A DNA stretch of 64,000 nt from Micromonospora rifamycinica (GTDB lineage: Bacteria; Actinomycetota; Actinomycetes; Mycobacteriales; Micromonosporaceae). Location: positions 868,001 to 932,000 of the forward strand of contig NZ_LT607752.1 in the NCBI RefSeq assembly GCF_900090265.1, written 5' to 3'. A program made the position numbers and the translations under genes. Shown here piece after piece: positions 8,264-17,327 of this stretch (its first letter is position 1; each line of letters opens with the position of its first letter). The notes beneath the pieces were generated by a model. The model did no database searches. It worked only from the letters and a program-made list of their open reading frames with translations, and was not told the DNA's origin.

Positions 8264-9871
8264 TCAACCGGCGACGGTGACCTCCCGCCGCCGGCGCAGC
8301 ACCCCCGCGACGGCCAACGCCGCCACCGCCAGGCCCACCAGCGCCGACTCCGGCCACCCTCCGGCCCGGGTGGCCGGGGTCCGCCCCTGCGAGAGCGTCA
8401 CCTGCCGCACCACCACCGCCCGGGTGTTGAACCCGGTGGCGTCGCTTACCCGCCCGTCCGGGGCCACGAACCCGGACACCCCGACCGTCGAGGCCATCAA
8501 CGCCGCACGACCGTGCTCCACCGCCCGCAACCGCACCATCGCCAACTGCTGCCGGGCCTCCGCCACGTCGAACGTGGCGTTGTTCGTCTGCACCACCAGC
8601 AACTGCGCCCCACCGTCGACGGTCTCCCGCACCAACCCGTCGTAGGCCACCTCGAAACAGATCACGTCACCGAGCACCACCGCGCCCGCATCGACGACCC
8701 CCGGGGCCACCCCCGCCACGAAATCGGCCCGCACCCGGTCGACCTGCGACGACACCATCCGGGCCAGGGACCGCATCGGCACGTACTCGGCGAACGGCAC
8801 CGGATGCCGCTTGGTGTACATCTGGGTCAGGTCCGGACCCGTACCCGGCCGCCACAGGATGCCCGCGTTACGGACCTCACCCGCGCCGGGACCGGACAGC
8901 ACCGCACCGACCAGGATCGGCGCACCGATCGCGTCCGCCGCCGCGGAGATCCGCGCCCCGGCCGCGGCACTGCGCAACGGGTCGATGTCCGACGAGTTCT
9001 CCGGCCACACCACCAGGTCCGGACGCGGCACCGCTCCCGCGGCGACCTGCCCGGCCAACTTCACCGTCGCGTCGACGTGATTATTGAGCACCGCCTGCCG
9101 CTGGGCGTTGAAATCCAGCCCCAACCGCGGCACGTTGCCCTGCACGATCGCCACCCGCACCGACCGGCCACCCCCACCGGCACCCGTGGGCACCGCCAAC
9201 CCCACCCCCACCAGCACCAACAACCCGGCGGTCACCCCGGCCAGCGGCCGCCACACCCCCTCCGGGGCCGACCACCGCCGCCAGCCCCCCACCACCAGCA
9301 ACCCCCCAGCCACCGCCACCACCCCGGTGACCAGCGGCGCCCCACCCAGCCACGCCCACCGCAGCAACGGCGACTCGTCCTGGCTGAACGCCAACCGGCC
9401 CCACGGGAACCCCCCGAACGGCGTGCGGTCCCGCAGCGCCTCCTGAGCCACCCACAACACCCCGGTCACCGGCGGCCACGCCCACCGCCACCGGTCCACC
9501 ACCGGCGACACCCACGCCGTCGCCGCACCCAGCAACGCCAGATAGCCGGCCTGCAACAACGACAGCAACACCCACGGCAGCAGCCCGGTGTGCAGATTCG
9601 TCCACGCCAGCAACGGCGCGAACAACGCCACACCGGTCAGGAACCCCAACCCCGCGCCGGCCCGCAGCCGACGCCGGTGCGTGGCCACCGCCAACCCGGC
9701 CACCCCCACCGGAGCCAACGGCCACCACCCGTACGGCGGAAACGCCAGCAGCAGCGCCACCCCGGCGGCCACCGCCACCGGCACCGCCACCCGCAGCGGC
9801 AACCCCGCACTGGCCGCCCGTACCACCACCGGGGCACGGGTCTCGTCCCGGTCGAGCGTCGTCACCGGCAC
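8264..9871 (-). CDS. lnt: apolipoprotein N-acyltransferase
   Basis: 535 aa integral membrane enzyme that N-acylates the lipid-modified cysteine of lipoproteins. About six hydrophobic segments occupy residues 25-225, then a nitrilase-type domain with the catalytic triad: E291 (VVWPENS), K354 (MYTKRHPVPFAEYVP) and C405 (VICFEVAYD); spacing matches E. coli Lnt (267/335/387). A final membrane segment follows at about 505-525. GTG start at 9871. Upstream of ppm1 in the same operon. Confidence 0.95.
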   Translation of the reverse strand: MPVTTLDRDETRAPVVVRAASAGLPLRVAVPVAVAAGVALLLAFPPYGWWPLAPVGVAGLAVATHRRRLRAGAGLGFLTGVALFAPLLAWTNLHTGLLPWVLLSLLQAGYLALLGAATAWVSPVVDRWRWAWPPVTGVLWVAQEALRDRTPFGGFPWGRLAFSQDESPLLRWAWLGGAPLVTGVVAVAGGLLVVGGWRRWSAPEGVWRPLAGVTAGLLVLVGVGLAVPTGAGGGGRSVRVAIVQGNVPRLGLDFNAQRQAVLNNHVDATVKLAGQVAAGAVPRPDLVVWPENSSDIDPLRSAAAGARISAAADAIGAPILVGAVLSGPGAGEVRNAGILWRPGTGPDLTQMYTKRHPVPFAEYVPMRSLARMVSSQVDRVRADFVAGVAPGVVDAGAVVLGDVICFEVAYDGLVRETVDGGAQLLVVQTNNATFDVAEARQQLAMVRLRAVEHGRAALMASTVGVSGFVAPDGRVSDATGFNTRAVVVRQVTLSQGRTPATRAGGWPESALVGLAVAALAVAGVLRRRREVTVAG

Positions 9872-10023
9872 CTCACCACGATCACGGGGCGAAGGCTACC
9901 CGCCCCGACACCACCACCAGGACCGGCACCGCCCCCAGGCAGGGCCACGACCGCAGCCGACCCCGCCCCCGGCGACCCTGACACAAACGGACACCGGGAG
10001 CAGGTCACCGCCAGGGACACGAA

Positions 10024-10053
10024 ATCGGGGCGCGGCCTAAGCCGCGCCCCGAT
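10024..10053. terminator. hairpin upstream of lnt
   Basis: A perfect 13-bp stem (ATCGGGGCGCGGC / GCCGCGCCCCGAT) with a CTAA loop. It is between the kam operon end and lnt, both on the minus strand, so it could be a second terminator for the operon. Confidence 0.7.
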
Positions 10054-10376
10054 GCTCCCAGGCCCTCCCCGGCCGGTGGGGCGAGAACGAGCGGCGCCGA
10101 CCTTCGGACCGACCAGGCGGTGGACTGGCTGCCCCCGCCGGGCCGTTGTCTACTGGCCGTACCCCTCACCCTGCCCGTACACCGGTAACCGCAGCCGGTT
10201 CGCGCCGCCCCGCCGACCCCCGCCCGCTGGACCTGGCCGCCGCGACGAATGCACCAACGATGTCGCTCGGCCAGCGGACGAAGGGACGAAGCGAACAACA
10301 GCCACTTCCCGTGGTAGGACTCAAAGACGGTACGGCCTACACCCCCGCCACTGTCAACCCACCCCGGCCAGTCGCC

Positions 10377-10406
10377 CCCGCCGACCCGGCGTGTCGCGTC
10401 GGCGGG
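10377..10406 (-). terminator. terminator of the kam operon
   Basis: A 9-bp stem (CCCGCCGAC / GTCGGCGGG) with a 12-nt loop, ending 3 bp after the stop codon of the last operon gene (10409). Confidence 0.65.
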
Positions 10407-10408
10407 TC

Positions 10409-11749
10409 TCAATCCCCACCGAGATGCCGCCGCAACAACGCCCCCGCCGCCACCGGATGCTCCCCGGCGAGCAACCCCCCGGCGGCCAGCACGTAGTCCA
10501 CATCCACCACCGGCCGCGCCGCCCGCGGCAACGGCCACCCCCCGGCATGATCGGTGAGCACCCGCGTCAACACCCCCACCGCCGCAGCCGGATCGGCGTG
10601 ACGCAGCACACCACCGGAACCCACCAGCAACCGCACGTCCCGCAGATCCCGACCCGCCCGCTCCCCACTGCCCGCACCCCGGGCATGCCGACGCAACGCC
10701 ACCGTCGCCGCCAACCCCGCGATCCGCCCCTCCACCAGCCGGTCCCCGTCACCCGCCGGCAGGAACCCCGGATCCGCCGCCCGTACCGCCGCCGCCACCG
10801 CCAACGCCTCCTCCCCGGCGGCGTCGAGCAGCCGCTCCTCCACCGCCGCCCGCACCACCCCCGGCGCACTCCACCGCATCCCCAGATCCCCCTCCACGGT
10901 CCGCGCCCGCCACCACGTGCCGGCCACCTCCCGGCCCGGCCCCCCAGCCCGCTCGTCCGGCGTCAACACCGAATACACGTCCGTCGTCGCCCCACCCACG
11001 TCCACCACCACCAGATCCCCACCCACCGCGTCGGCCAGGACCTCCACCCCGGTCAACACCGCATCCGGCGTGGCCGCCCGCACCAACCGGGCGAACCGGT
11101 CACCCCGCGACAACCGCTTACCCCCGATGACGTGCCGCAGGAACACCTCCCGGATCGCCGCCCGCGCCGACGCCGGCGCCAACACCCCGATCCGGGGCAG
11201 CACGTTGTCCGCCACCGTCACCGGCACCCCCGCCGCCGACAACACCGCGGTCAACCCGTCGCGTACCTCGACGTTGCCGGCCAACACCACCGGCACCCGC
11301 CACCGCGCCCGCGCCAACCGGGTCGCGTTGTGCGTCACCGTGTCGACGTCCCCCCCATCGGTGCCGCCCACCAGCAACACCACGTCCGGCCGGGCCGCCC
11401 GCAACGCCGCCAGATCAGCCGCCGCCAACCGGCCGGCCGCCACGTGCACCACGTTCGCCCCCGCCGACAACCCCACCCGCCGACCCGCCTGCGCGGTCAC
11501 CAACAGCTCGTAACCGACCACCGCCAGCCGCAACCCACCCCCCGCCGACGAACACACGTACCACGGCCCCGCCGCCCCCGCGCCGGCCCGGCCCACCGCC
11601 GCCGCGACCGCGGCGTCCAGACCGTGCAACACATCCGAGCCGACCGTCGTCGGCACCGCCGCCGCCCCCACCAACGCCCCCGCCTCCAGATCGACCACCG
11701 CCGCCTTCGTCCAGGTCGACCCGACGTCGGCGCAGACCACCCGACTCAC
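10409..11749 (-). CDS. GlmL/MutL-family ATPase, probable aminomutase reactivase
   Basis: 446 aa. Belongs to the actin-like ASKHA ATPase family that includes glutamate mutase MutL: phosphate-1 loop ADVGSTWTKAAVVD at the N-terminus and the second VVDVGGATTDVYSV near residue 265. Homologous genes accompany lysine 5,6-aminomutase in lysine-fermenting bacteria, and members of the family are thought to release damaged B12 from mutases. Start GTG 11749 overlaps the preceding stop by 4 bp; the longer open frame would add about 34 Gly-rich residues without support. Last gene of the operon, so expected to serve KamDE. Function inferred from context. Confidence 0.82.
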   Translation of the reverse strand: MSRVVCADVGSTWTKAAVVDLEAGALVGAAAVPTTVGSDVLHGLDAAVAAAVGRAGAGAAGPWYVCSSAGGGLRLAVVGYELLVTAQAGRRVGLSAGANVVHVAAGRLAAADLAALRAARPDVVLLVGGTDGGDVDTVTHNATRLARARWRVPVVLAGNVEVRDGLTAVLSAAGVPVTVADNVLPRIGVLAPASARAAIREVFLRHVIGGKRLSRGDRFARLVRAATPDAVLTGVEVLADAVGGDLVVVDVGGATTDVYSVLTPDERAGGPGREVAGTWWRARTVEGDLGMRWSAPGVVRAAVEERLLDAAGEEALAVAAAVRAADPGFLPAGDGDRLVEGRIAGLAATVALRRHARGAGSGERAGRDLRDVRLLVGSGGVLRHADPAAAVGVLTRVLTDHAGGWPLPRAARPVVDVDYVLAAGGLLAGEHPVAAGALLRRHLGGD

Positions 11750-12138
11750 GCCGCCGCCGGCACGACCACGGTGCCCGTCGCGGTGACCGCCACCAACGGC
11801 TCCGCCAACACCTCCGCCGCCGACCCACCCCGGTCCGGCCGGCCCCGGCACACCACCCGCGCCACGAAATCGAGCGTCCGGCTCCGGGTACCCACCCGCA
11901 CCACCGACGCCGTCACCTCCACCACGTCACCGGCCCGCACCGGCGACACGAACTGCACATCCGCGTACGACGCGAACAACCCCTCGTCACCATCGGTACG
12001 GACACACACCTCCGTCGCCACGTCCCCGAACAACCCCAACACGTACGCCCCATCCACCAGATCCCCCGCATAGTGCGCGTGCGCGTACGGCACGTACCGC
12101 CGATGGGTGACCGTCAACCCGACCCGCGAATCACTCAT
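11746..12138 (-). CDS. kal: 3-aminobutyryl-CoA ammonia-lyase-like hotdog protein
   Basis: 130 aa with a hotdog-fold pattern (YAGDLVDGAYVLGLFGDVATEV, FVSPVRAGDVVEVTA). Kal of the lysine fermentation pathway is a hotdog enzyme of this size that removes ammonia from L-3-aminobutyryl-CoA to give crotonyl-CoA. Assignment rests on size, fold pattern and position between kamE and the MutL-like gene. A generic thioesterase/dehydratase hotdog protein is the alternative, but no Asp/Glu thioesterase context is present. Overlaps both neighbours by 4 bp. Confidence 0.8.
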   Translation of the reverse strand: MSDSRVGLTVTHRRYVPYAHAHYAGDLVDGAYVLGLFGDVATEVCVRTDGDEGLFASYADVQFVSPVRAGDVVEVTASVVRVGTRSRTLDFVARVVCRGRPDRGGSAAEVLAEPLVAVTATGTVVVPAAA

Positions 12139-12950
12139 ACCCTCGCCCTTCCACCCGTGATCAACGCATGCACCAGATACGACGCCACCTCACCCGGAGT
12201 GGTGCCCCGACCGAAGATCCGGTCCACCCCCAACTCGGCGGTCATCGTCTCGTCGAACCGCGGCCCACCCACGATCAGCAACGGCCGCCGCCCCGCCGGC
12301 ATCGCCTCCCGGAACGCCGCCGACATCTCCCGCGTGTTGTGCAGATGCGCGTCACGCTGCGTCACCACCTGCGACACCAACACCGCATCGGCCCGCTCCA
12401 CCCGGGCCGCCTCCACCAACTCCGGCACACTGACCTGCGCCCCCAGATTGGTGACCTTCAACTCCCGGTAGTACTCCAGGCCCTTCTCCCCCGCAATGCC
12501 CTTCACGTTCAGGATCGCGTCGATACCCACCGTGTGCGCGTCCGTACCGATACACGCACCCACCACCGACAACTTCCGCCGCAACCGCCGCTTCACCACC
12601 GCGTTGACCTCCTTGGCGCCCAGCAGCGGAAAATCCCGCTCCACCACCTGCACCGCCGACAGATCCACCAGATGGTTCACCCGCCCGTACACCACGAAGA
12701 ACGTGAACCCGTCACCCATCGGCTTCGCGTGCACCACCATCGCCGGATCGATGCCCATCCGGTTGGCCAACTGCACCGCCGCACCCTCGGCCCGCTTGTC
12801 GTGCGACACCGGCAACGTGAACGACACCTGCACCATGCCGTCCCCCGTGGTGTCCCCGTACGGCCGCACCACCCGCTTACCCGCCGCCACCGCACCCGCC
12901 GCCTCAACGCCCATACCGGCCGCGACCCCGCCCACCTCCACCGCGCTCAC
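12135..12950 (-). CDS. kamE: lysine 5,6-aminomutase beta subunit (B12- and PLP-binding)
   Basis: 271 aa. Carries the cobalamin base-off motif D137-A-H139-x-x-G142 (GTDAHTVGID) and, 11 residues further, K150 in NVKG. In the clostridial enzyme the cobalt ligand His133 and PLP Lys144 are also 11 apart, so both cofactors should bind. The rest is a Rossmann-like B12 domain (PLLIVGGPRF, ELGVDRIFGRGTTP). With KamD it moves the 6-amino group of lysine or beta-lysine to C5. Overlaps kamD and kal by 4 bp. Confidence 0.94.
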   Translation of the reverse strand: MSAVEVGGVAAGMGVEAAGAVAAGKRVVRPYGDTTGDGMVQVSFTLPVSHDKRAEGAAVQLANRMGIDPAMVVHAKPMGDGFTFFVVYGRVNHLVDLSAVQVVERDFPLLGAKEVNAVVKRRLRRKLSVVGACIGTDAHTVGIDAILNVKGIAGEKGLEYYRELKVTNLGAQVSVPELVEAARVERADAVLVSQVVTQRDAHLHNTREMSAAFREAMPAGRRPLLIVGGPRFDETMTAELGVDRIFGRGTTPGEVASYLVHALITGGRARV

Positions 12951-14533
12951 GCCGGCTGCTCCAGGATCTCCGTCGCCGGGTTGTAGTAACCCGCCTCGTG
13001 CCGCGCCACCCCGGCCAACCCCTTACCCCGGTCCGCCGGCCGCTTCATGATCCCGAACGTGCCCTCGGCGATCGCCGTCAACAACGACTGCTCACCGATC
13101 CGCTCCAACAACTCCACCGCCTCACCCAACACCCGGTTCGCCCGCTGCTGGATGAACCCACCCGGCGCCGGCACGAAATCCTCGTGCAACCCACCCGCCG
13201 CACCCAACACGTACCGCACGTTCTGCAAAGCGATGTCCCGATCCGACAACCACGGCGTCACCACCGCCTCCGTCATCATCCCCACCAACAGAATCCCCTG
13301 CCCCGTCATCGCCCCCGCCAGATTGAAGAACCCGTCCAACAGATTCCCCCGGAACACGTCCCCCGTCATGTGCTTCGTCGGCGGCATCCACTTCAACGGC
13401 GCATCCGGAAACAACTCCCGCGCCAACAACGCATGCGCCAACTCCAACCGGAACGACTCCGGCACATCCGGATTGATCTCGAACGCGTGCCCCAACCCCA
13501 ACTGCCAGTCCGCCAACCCCGCCTCATACGCGAAAAACTCGTTGAGCAACTGCGACACCGTCACCGTGTGCGCCTCGTCCACCGCATCCGCCGTGGTCAG
13601 ATAATTATCCTCACCGGTGTTGATGATGATCCCCGCCCGCGCGTGCATCTGCCGGGAAAACCGCTGGTCCACAAACGTCCGCACCGGATTGATGTCCCGG
13701 AAGAGAATCCCGTACATCGAATCGTTGAGCATCATGTCCAACCGCTCCAGACCGGCCAACGTCGCCATCTCCGGCATACACAACCCCGACGCGTAATTCG
13801 TCAACCGCACATACCGGCCCAACTCCCTCGACGACTCGTCCAACGCCGCCCGCATCAACCGGAAATTCTCCTGCGTCGCATACGTCCCCGCAAAACCCTC
13901 CCGCGTCGCCCCCTCCGGCACATAGTCCAACAACGACTGCCCCGTCGACCGGATCACCGCGATCACGTCCGCACCCGCCCGCGCCGCCGCCTGCGCCTGC
14001 GGAATGTCCTCGTAGATGTCCCCCGTCGCCACGATCAGATAAATCCACGGCCGCCGCGGCGGATCCCCGAACCGCCGCACCAACCGGTCCCGCTCCACCC
14101 GCCGCCGATCCACCCGCCGCATCCCCGCCGCCACCGCCCGCCGCGAAGCCCGCCGCGCCGCCATCGCCGCCTTCCCCGACGGCACCCCGAACCGCACCGA
14201 CCCCGCCGCCGCCTTCTGCGCCAGCAACGTCACCTCCGCGACACCCTCCCGCGCCATCGCGTCGAACACCGGCACCGCCACCCCATGCCCCAACCCCACC
14301 TCCGCCACCACCGCGTCCACCAACCGGTTCACCCACGGAATCCCATCCGGATCCGCACCCGACACCCCGGCCAGCCGCAACACCGCCCGCTCCACCGACA
14401 CCGTCGTGTGACTCCGCGCCAGATCCACCACCGGCTGCCCGGCCCGACGCGCCAACTCCCGCGCCCGACCCACCAACACCGGATCGAGACCCAACTTGCC
14501 CGGCCCCGCCACACCCAGGGATCGCTCGCTCAC
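12947..14533 (-). CDS. kamD: lysine 5,6-aminomutase alpha subunit
   Basis: 528 aa, the typical length of the TIM-barrel alpha subunit. Recognisable segments: HTTVSVERAVLRLAG, SVRFGVPSGKAAMAAR, IVATGDIYEDIPQAQAAARA, VIRSTGQSLLDYVPEG, YATQENFRLMRAALDE, and TNYASGLCMPEM. Forms the adenosylcobalamin/PLP radical enzyme with KamE encoded immediately downstream (4-bp overlap). B12 synthesis must be supplied from elsewhere. No frameshift or truncation seen. Confidence 0.96.
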   Translation of the reverse strand: MSERSLGVAGPGKLGLDPVLVGRARELARRAGQPVVDLARSHTTVSVERAVLRLAGVSGADPDGIPWVNRLVDAVVAEVGLGHGVAVPVFDAMAREGVAEVTLLAQKAAAGSVRFGVPSGKAAMAARRASRRAVAAGMRRVDRRRVERDRLVRRFGDPPRRPWIYLIVATGDIYEDIPQAQAAARAGADVIAVIRSTGQSLLDYVPEGATREGFAGTYATQENFRLMRAALDESSRELGRYVRLTNYASGLCMPEMATLAGLERLDMMLNDSMYGILFRDINPVRTFVDQRFSRQMHARAGIIINTGEDNYLTTADAVDEAHTVTVSQLLNEFFAYEAGLADWQLGLGHAFEINPDVPESFRLELAHALLARELFPDAPLKWMPPTKHMTGDVFRGNLLDGFFNLAGAMTGQGILLVGMMTEAVVTPWLSDRDIALQNVRYVLGAAGGLHEDFVPAPGGFIQQRANRVLGEAVELLERIGEQSLLTAIAEGTFGIMKRPADRGKGLAGVARHEAGYYNPATEILEQPA

Positions 14534-16095
14534 GACACGCCTTCCTCGTAGATGACCTCACCACGCAACACCGTGCGCCGACACACCGGCAACGGCGTCG
14601 GATCCTCAGACCCCCGCAACTCCGGATCCGCCGCCAACACCACCGGCAACCCCCGCTCCACCCCCGCCGGACTCGACCACACCGCGAACGTCGCCGGCGC
14701 ACCCAACGCGATCACCCCCTCGGTGTCCCGCCGCACCGCCCGCCACCCACCCCGGGTGTGCGCCGCGAACGCCGCCCGCACACTCATCCGCTGCGCCGGA
14801 CTGTGATGCGCCGCCGCCGCCCGCACCGACCCCCACGGATCCAACGGCGTCACCGGCGAATCCGACCCGAACGCCAACGCCACCCCCACCGCGTGCATCG
14901 CCCCCATCGGATTCGACTCCAACGACCGGTCCAGACCCAACCGCGACTCGTACATCCGACCCGCACCACCCCACAACCGGTCGAACGCCGGCTGCATACT
15001 CGCCACGATCCCGAACTCCACGAACCCGGCGATCAACCGCTTACTCATGATCTCCGCATGCTCCACCCGGTGCCGGGCCGCCCGCACCCGCTCCGTCCCC
15101 AACATCGCCGCCGCCCCCGCGAACCCCGCCAACACCGTCGCGATCGCCGCGTCACCGATCGCATGGAACCCGCCCTGCACCCCGTGCGCCGCACAGTCCA
15201 CCAGATGATCACGCACCTGCTCGGCACTCAGATAACCGTGCCCACAACCCTCACCATCGAGGTACTCCCGCGACAGGTGCGCCGTCCGCGACCCCAACGC
15301 CCCGTCCGCGAACAGATCACCACCCGCCCCCACCGCACCCAACTCCCGCGCCCGCGCCGCCCCCGACAACTCACCCCAGTACCCGTACACCTCCGGCAGA
15401 CCCACCCCCGACAACCGCAGCAACCCGGTGAAATCCTCCTCGTCGGAGATCTGCGGACCACCACACTCGTGCACCGCCGCGATCCCCAACGACGCCGCGT
15501 GCGCCAACGCCACCCGCTGCGCCGCCACCCGCTGCGCCCGACCCACCGAACCCTGCGCCGCCGCCCGCACCACATGGTGCGCCTCCCGCCGCAACCACCC
15601 CGACGCGTCGAACCCCGGCATCGCCGCCGCCTCCGGACACGCCGCCAACAACGCCGACGACACCAACGCCGAATGGATCGACGCCTGCGACAGGTACACC
15701 CGCCGACCACCCGCCGCCCGGTCCAACTCCCCCGCCTCCGGCAACCGCCGGTCCACCCAACCCGACTCGTCCCAGCCGTGCCCCAGCACCACCGCATCCG
15801 ACGGCAGACCCGCCGCGAACGCCGCCACCGCCTCCAGCAACCCGGCCGCCGACCGCACCGACGACAGACCCAGCCCCGACAACACCAACCCGGTGTCCGT
15901 GGCGTGTACGTGCGCGTCCACGAACGCCGGCGTCACCAACGCCCCGTCCAGCTCCACCACCCGGTCGGCGGCCGGCGCCTCCGCGTCCCCACCCAACCAG
16001 GCGATCCGCCCGTCCCGCACCAACAGCGCCGTCGCGCTCGGCTCCGCCGGACAGTGCAGCACTCCACCGCGGTACAACGTCGAGGGATTCGTCAT
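14530..16095 (-). CDS. YtcJ-like amidohydrolase (Amidohydro_3)
   Basis: 521 aa metal-dependent hydrolase. Metal-binding HxH in VDAHVHATDTG, further His in GFHAIGDAAIATV and RVEHAEIM, and the catalytic Asp in FGSDSPVTPLDPW. This is the pattern of the YtcJ/LAF3-like amidohydrolase branch, whose substrates are mostly unknown. It sits inside the lysine operon between kdd and kamD, with 4-bp overlap to kamD, although the known lysine fermentation pathway has no such step. It occupies a place where kce would be expected. Cytoplasmic; no signal peptide. Confidence 0.88.
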   Translation of the reverse strand: MTNPSTLYRGGVLHCPAEPSATALLVRDGRIAWLGGDAEAPAADRVVELDGALVTPAFVDAHVHATDTGLVLSGLGLSSVRSAAGLLEAVAAFAAGLPSDAVVLGHGWDESGWVDRRLPEAGELDRAAGGRRVYLSQASIHSALVSSALLAACPEAAAMPGFDASGWLRREAHHVVRAAAQGSVGRAQRVAAQRVALAHAASLGIAAVHECGGPQISDEEDFTGLLRLSGVGLPEVYGYWGELSGAARARELGAVGAGGDLFADGALGSRTAHLSREYLDGEGCGHGYLSAEQVRDHLVDCAAHGVQGGFHAIGDAAIATVLAGFAGAAAMLGTERVRAARHRVEHAEIMSKRLIAGFVEFGIVASMQPAFDRLWGGAGRMYESRLGLDRSLESNPMGAMHAVGVALAFGSDSPVTPLDPWGSVRAAAAHHSPAQRMSVRAAFAAHTRGGWRAVRRDTEGVIALGAPATFAVWSSPAGVERGLPVVLAADPELRGSEDPTPLPVCRRTVLRGEVIYEEGVS

Positions 16096-16100
16096 GGCAC

Positions 16101-17162
16101 TCAGTCTGCCGCCAACCGGGACTCGAACAGCGCACGTACCCCCGGCTCCGACCGCACCAACCCCAACGCCAACTCCGCATGCCCCGGCACGAAACCGTTG
16201 CCCACCAGCATCGTCACGTCCGCCGCCAGCCCCTCCGCACCCAACGCCGCCGCCGCGAAACTCGTCGCCATCGAGAAGAAGATCACCGTGCCACCCTCCG
16301 CCGTGGCCAACACCGCACCGTGCTCACACCCCGGCACGTCCACGCACACCACCGTCACGTCCGCCGGCCCACCCAGCGCCGAGGTCACCGCCGACGACAA
16401 CGCCACCGGATCCCGGGCATCGGCCAACGCCACCACCGACGCCACCCCGGCCGCCGCCAGCGCGTCCCGCTCCGCCTCCACCGGCACCACCCCGACGGTA
16501 CGAGCCGCACCCGCCCGCCGCGCCGCCACCAACGACAACGACCCGCTCTTCCCGGCCCCACCGACCACCGCCACCGTCACCGGCGACCCGTCACCCACGC
16601 GCTCCCGCCGCGCCACCTGCTCACCCACCACCCGCGCCGTCAACGCCGGCGCCCCACACACGTCCAACACCGCCAACGCCAACTCCGCGGGCAGATCCGC
16701 CGGCAGCACCGCCGCGATCGACCGGGCGAACAGGATCGCGTACCCGTCGCACGGCACCTGCTCGCTGCGCCCGTCCCAGCGCGCCAACCGGTCGAGGATC
16801 GTCAACGGCGTCAGGGTCAACGACACCAGCGTCGCCACCCGGTCACCCACCGCCAGCCCCAGCGGCGACCGGCGACCTGCCTCCTCCACCGTGCCGATCA
16901 GCATCCCACCCGAGCCGGTCACCGGATTCTGCATCTTGCCCCGGGTCGACACGATCTCCAGCACCTCGGCGCGGACCTTCTCCCCGTCCCCACCGTGCTT
17001 CTGCGCCAACTGCCGGAAACTCGCCGCGTCGAGGTTCAGCCGCTCGACCCGGATCCGTACCTCGTTCGGGGCGATCCGCGGATCGGCGTCCAACCGCCAG
17101 GCCGCCTGCGGCAGCACCCCCGCCGGTTCCACGACACGGTGCAGACCCACCGGTGACGTCAC
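16101..17162 (-). CDS. kdd: L-erythro-3,5-diaminohexanoate dehydrogenase
   Basis: 353 aa. Medium-chain dehydrogenase-like protein with a nucleotide-binding segment VAVVGGAGKSGSLSLVAARR. The N-terminal YX-like part (GLHRVVEPAGVLPQAAWRLD) and the CGAPALTARVV region fit Kdd, which oxidises 3,5-diaminohexanoate to 3-keto-5-aminohexanoate with NAD. Length matches the clostridial enzyme (~345 aa). GTG start at 17162 has a strong RBS (GGGAGGTAG); the open frame upstream is not coding. First gene of the minus-strand operon. Confidence 0.9.
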   Translation of the reverse strand: MTSPVGLHRVVEPAGVLPQAAWRLDADPRIAPNEVRIRVERLNLDAASFRQLAQKHGGDGEKVRAEVLEIVSTRGKMQNPVTGSGGMLIGTVEEAGRRSPLGLAVGDRVATLVSLTLTPLTILDRLARWDGRSEQVPCDGYAILFARSIAAVLPADLPAELALAVLDVCGAPALTARVVGEQVARRERVGDGSPVTVAVVGGAGKSGSLSLVAARRAGAARTVGVVPVEAERDALAAAGVASVVALADARDPVALSSAVTSALGGPADVTVVCVDVPGCEHGAVLATAEGGTVIFFSMATSFAAAALGAEGLAADVTMLVGNGFVPGHAELALGLVRSEPGVRALFESRLAAD

Positions 17163-17327
17163 GCCTACCTCCCCTCGTCGCCGCGCGAAGCCCCGACCAG
17201 GACTCGCATCGCGGGAAAACTTACGGCAGACTAATTTCTTCGCCGGATATTTTCCAGTAGCCTTCGGATTCACCGATCATCGCACCAGCCCGCCGGCCAC
17301 CCCGGCCACGCACCACGAGGAGGGGCC
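17163..17327. promoter_or_regulatory. divergent control region between kdd and kamA
   Basis: 165 bp between divergent starts. Positions 17213-17260 are markedly AT-rich for this genome and include GGAAAA (17214-17219) and TTTTCC (17250-17255) as widely spaced inverted arms. Probably holds both promoters. I could not assign confident -10/-35 boxes. Confidence 0.55.

Larger units (their letters stand above)
9872..10408. other. intergenic region between lnt and the kam operon
   Basis: About 540 bp without a convincing gene on either strand. It holds two hairpins (listed separately) and presumably the lnt promoter. I looked for a cobalamin riboswitch because the neighbouring operon uses B12, and did not see a convincing B12 box. 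Confidence 0.7.

Noticed and set aside
9872..10408. Cobalamin riboswitch near the kam operon
   Set aside because: No B12 box or pseudoknot seen; region is downstream of the operon, where a riboswitch would not act on it.
8183..12073. A 1296-codon open frame on the plus strand
   Set aside because: It lies antisense to lnt, the MutL-like gene and kal, has His/Arg/Pro/Gln-rich low-complexity translation, and arises from high-GC third positions of the real genes.
17163..17273. Longer kdd start (390 residues)
   Set aside because: The extra 37 residues are AT-rich, lysine-biased and unlike the family; GTG 17162 has a strong RBS.
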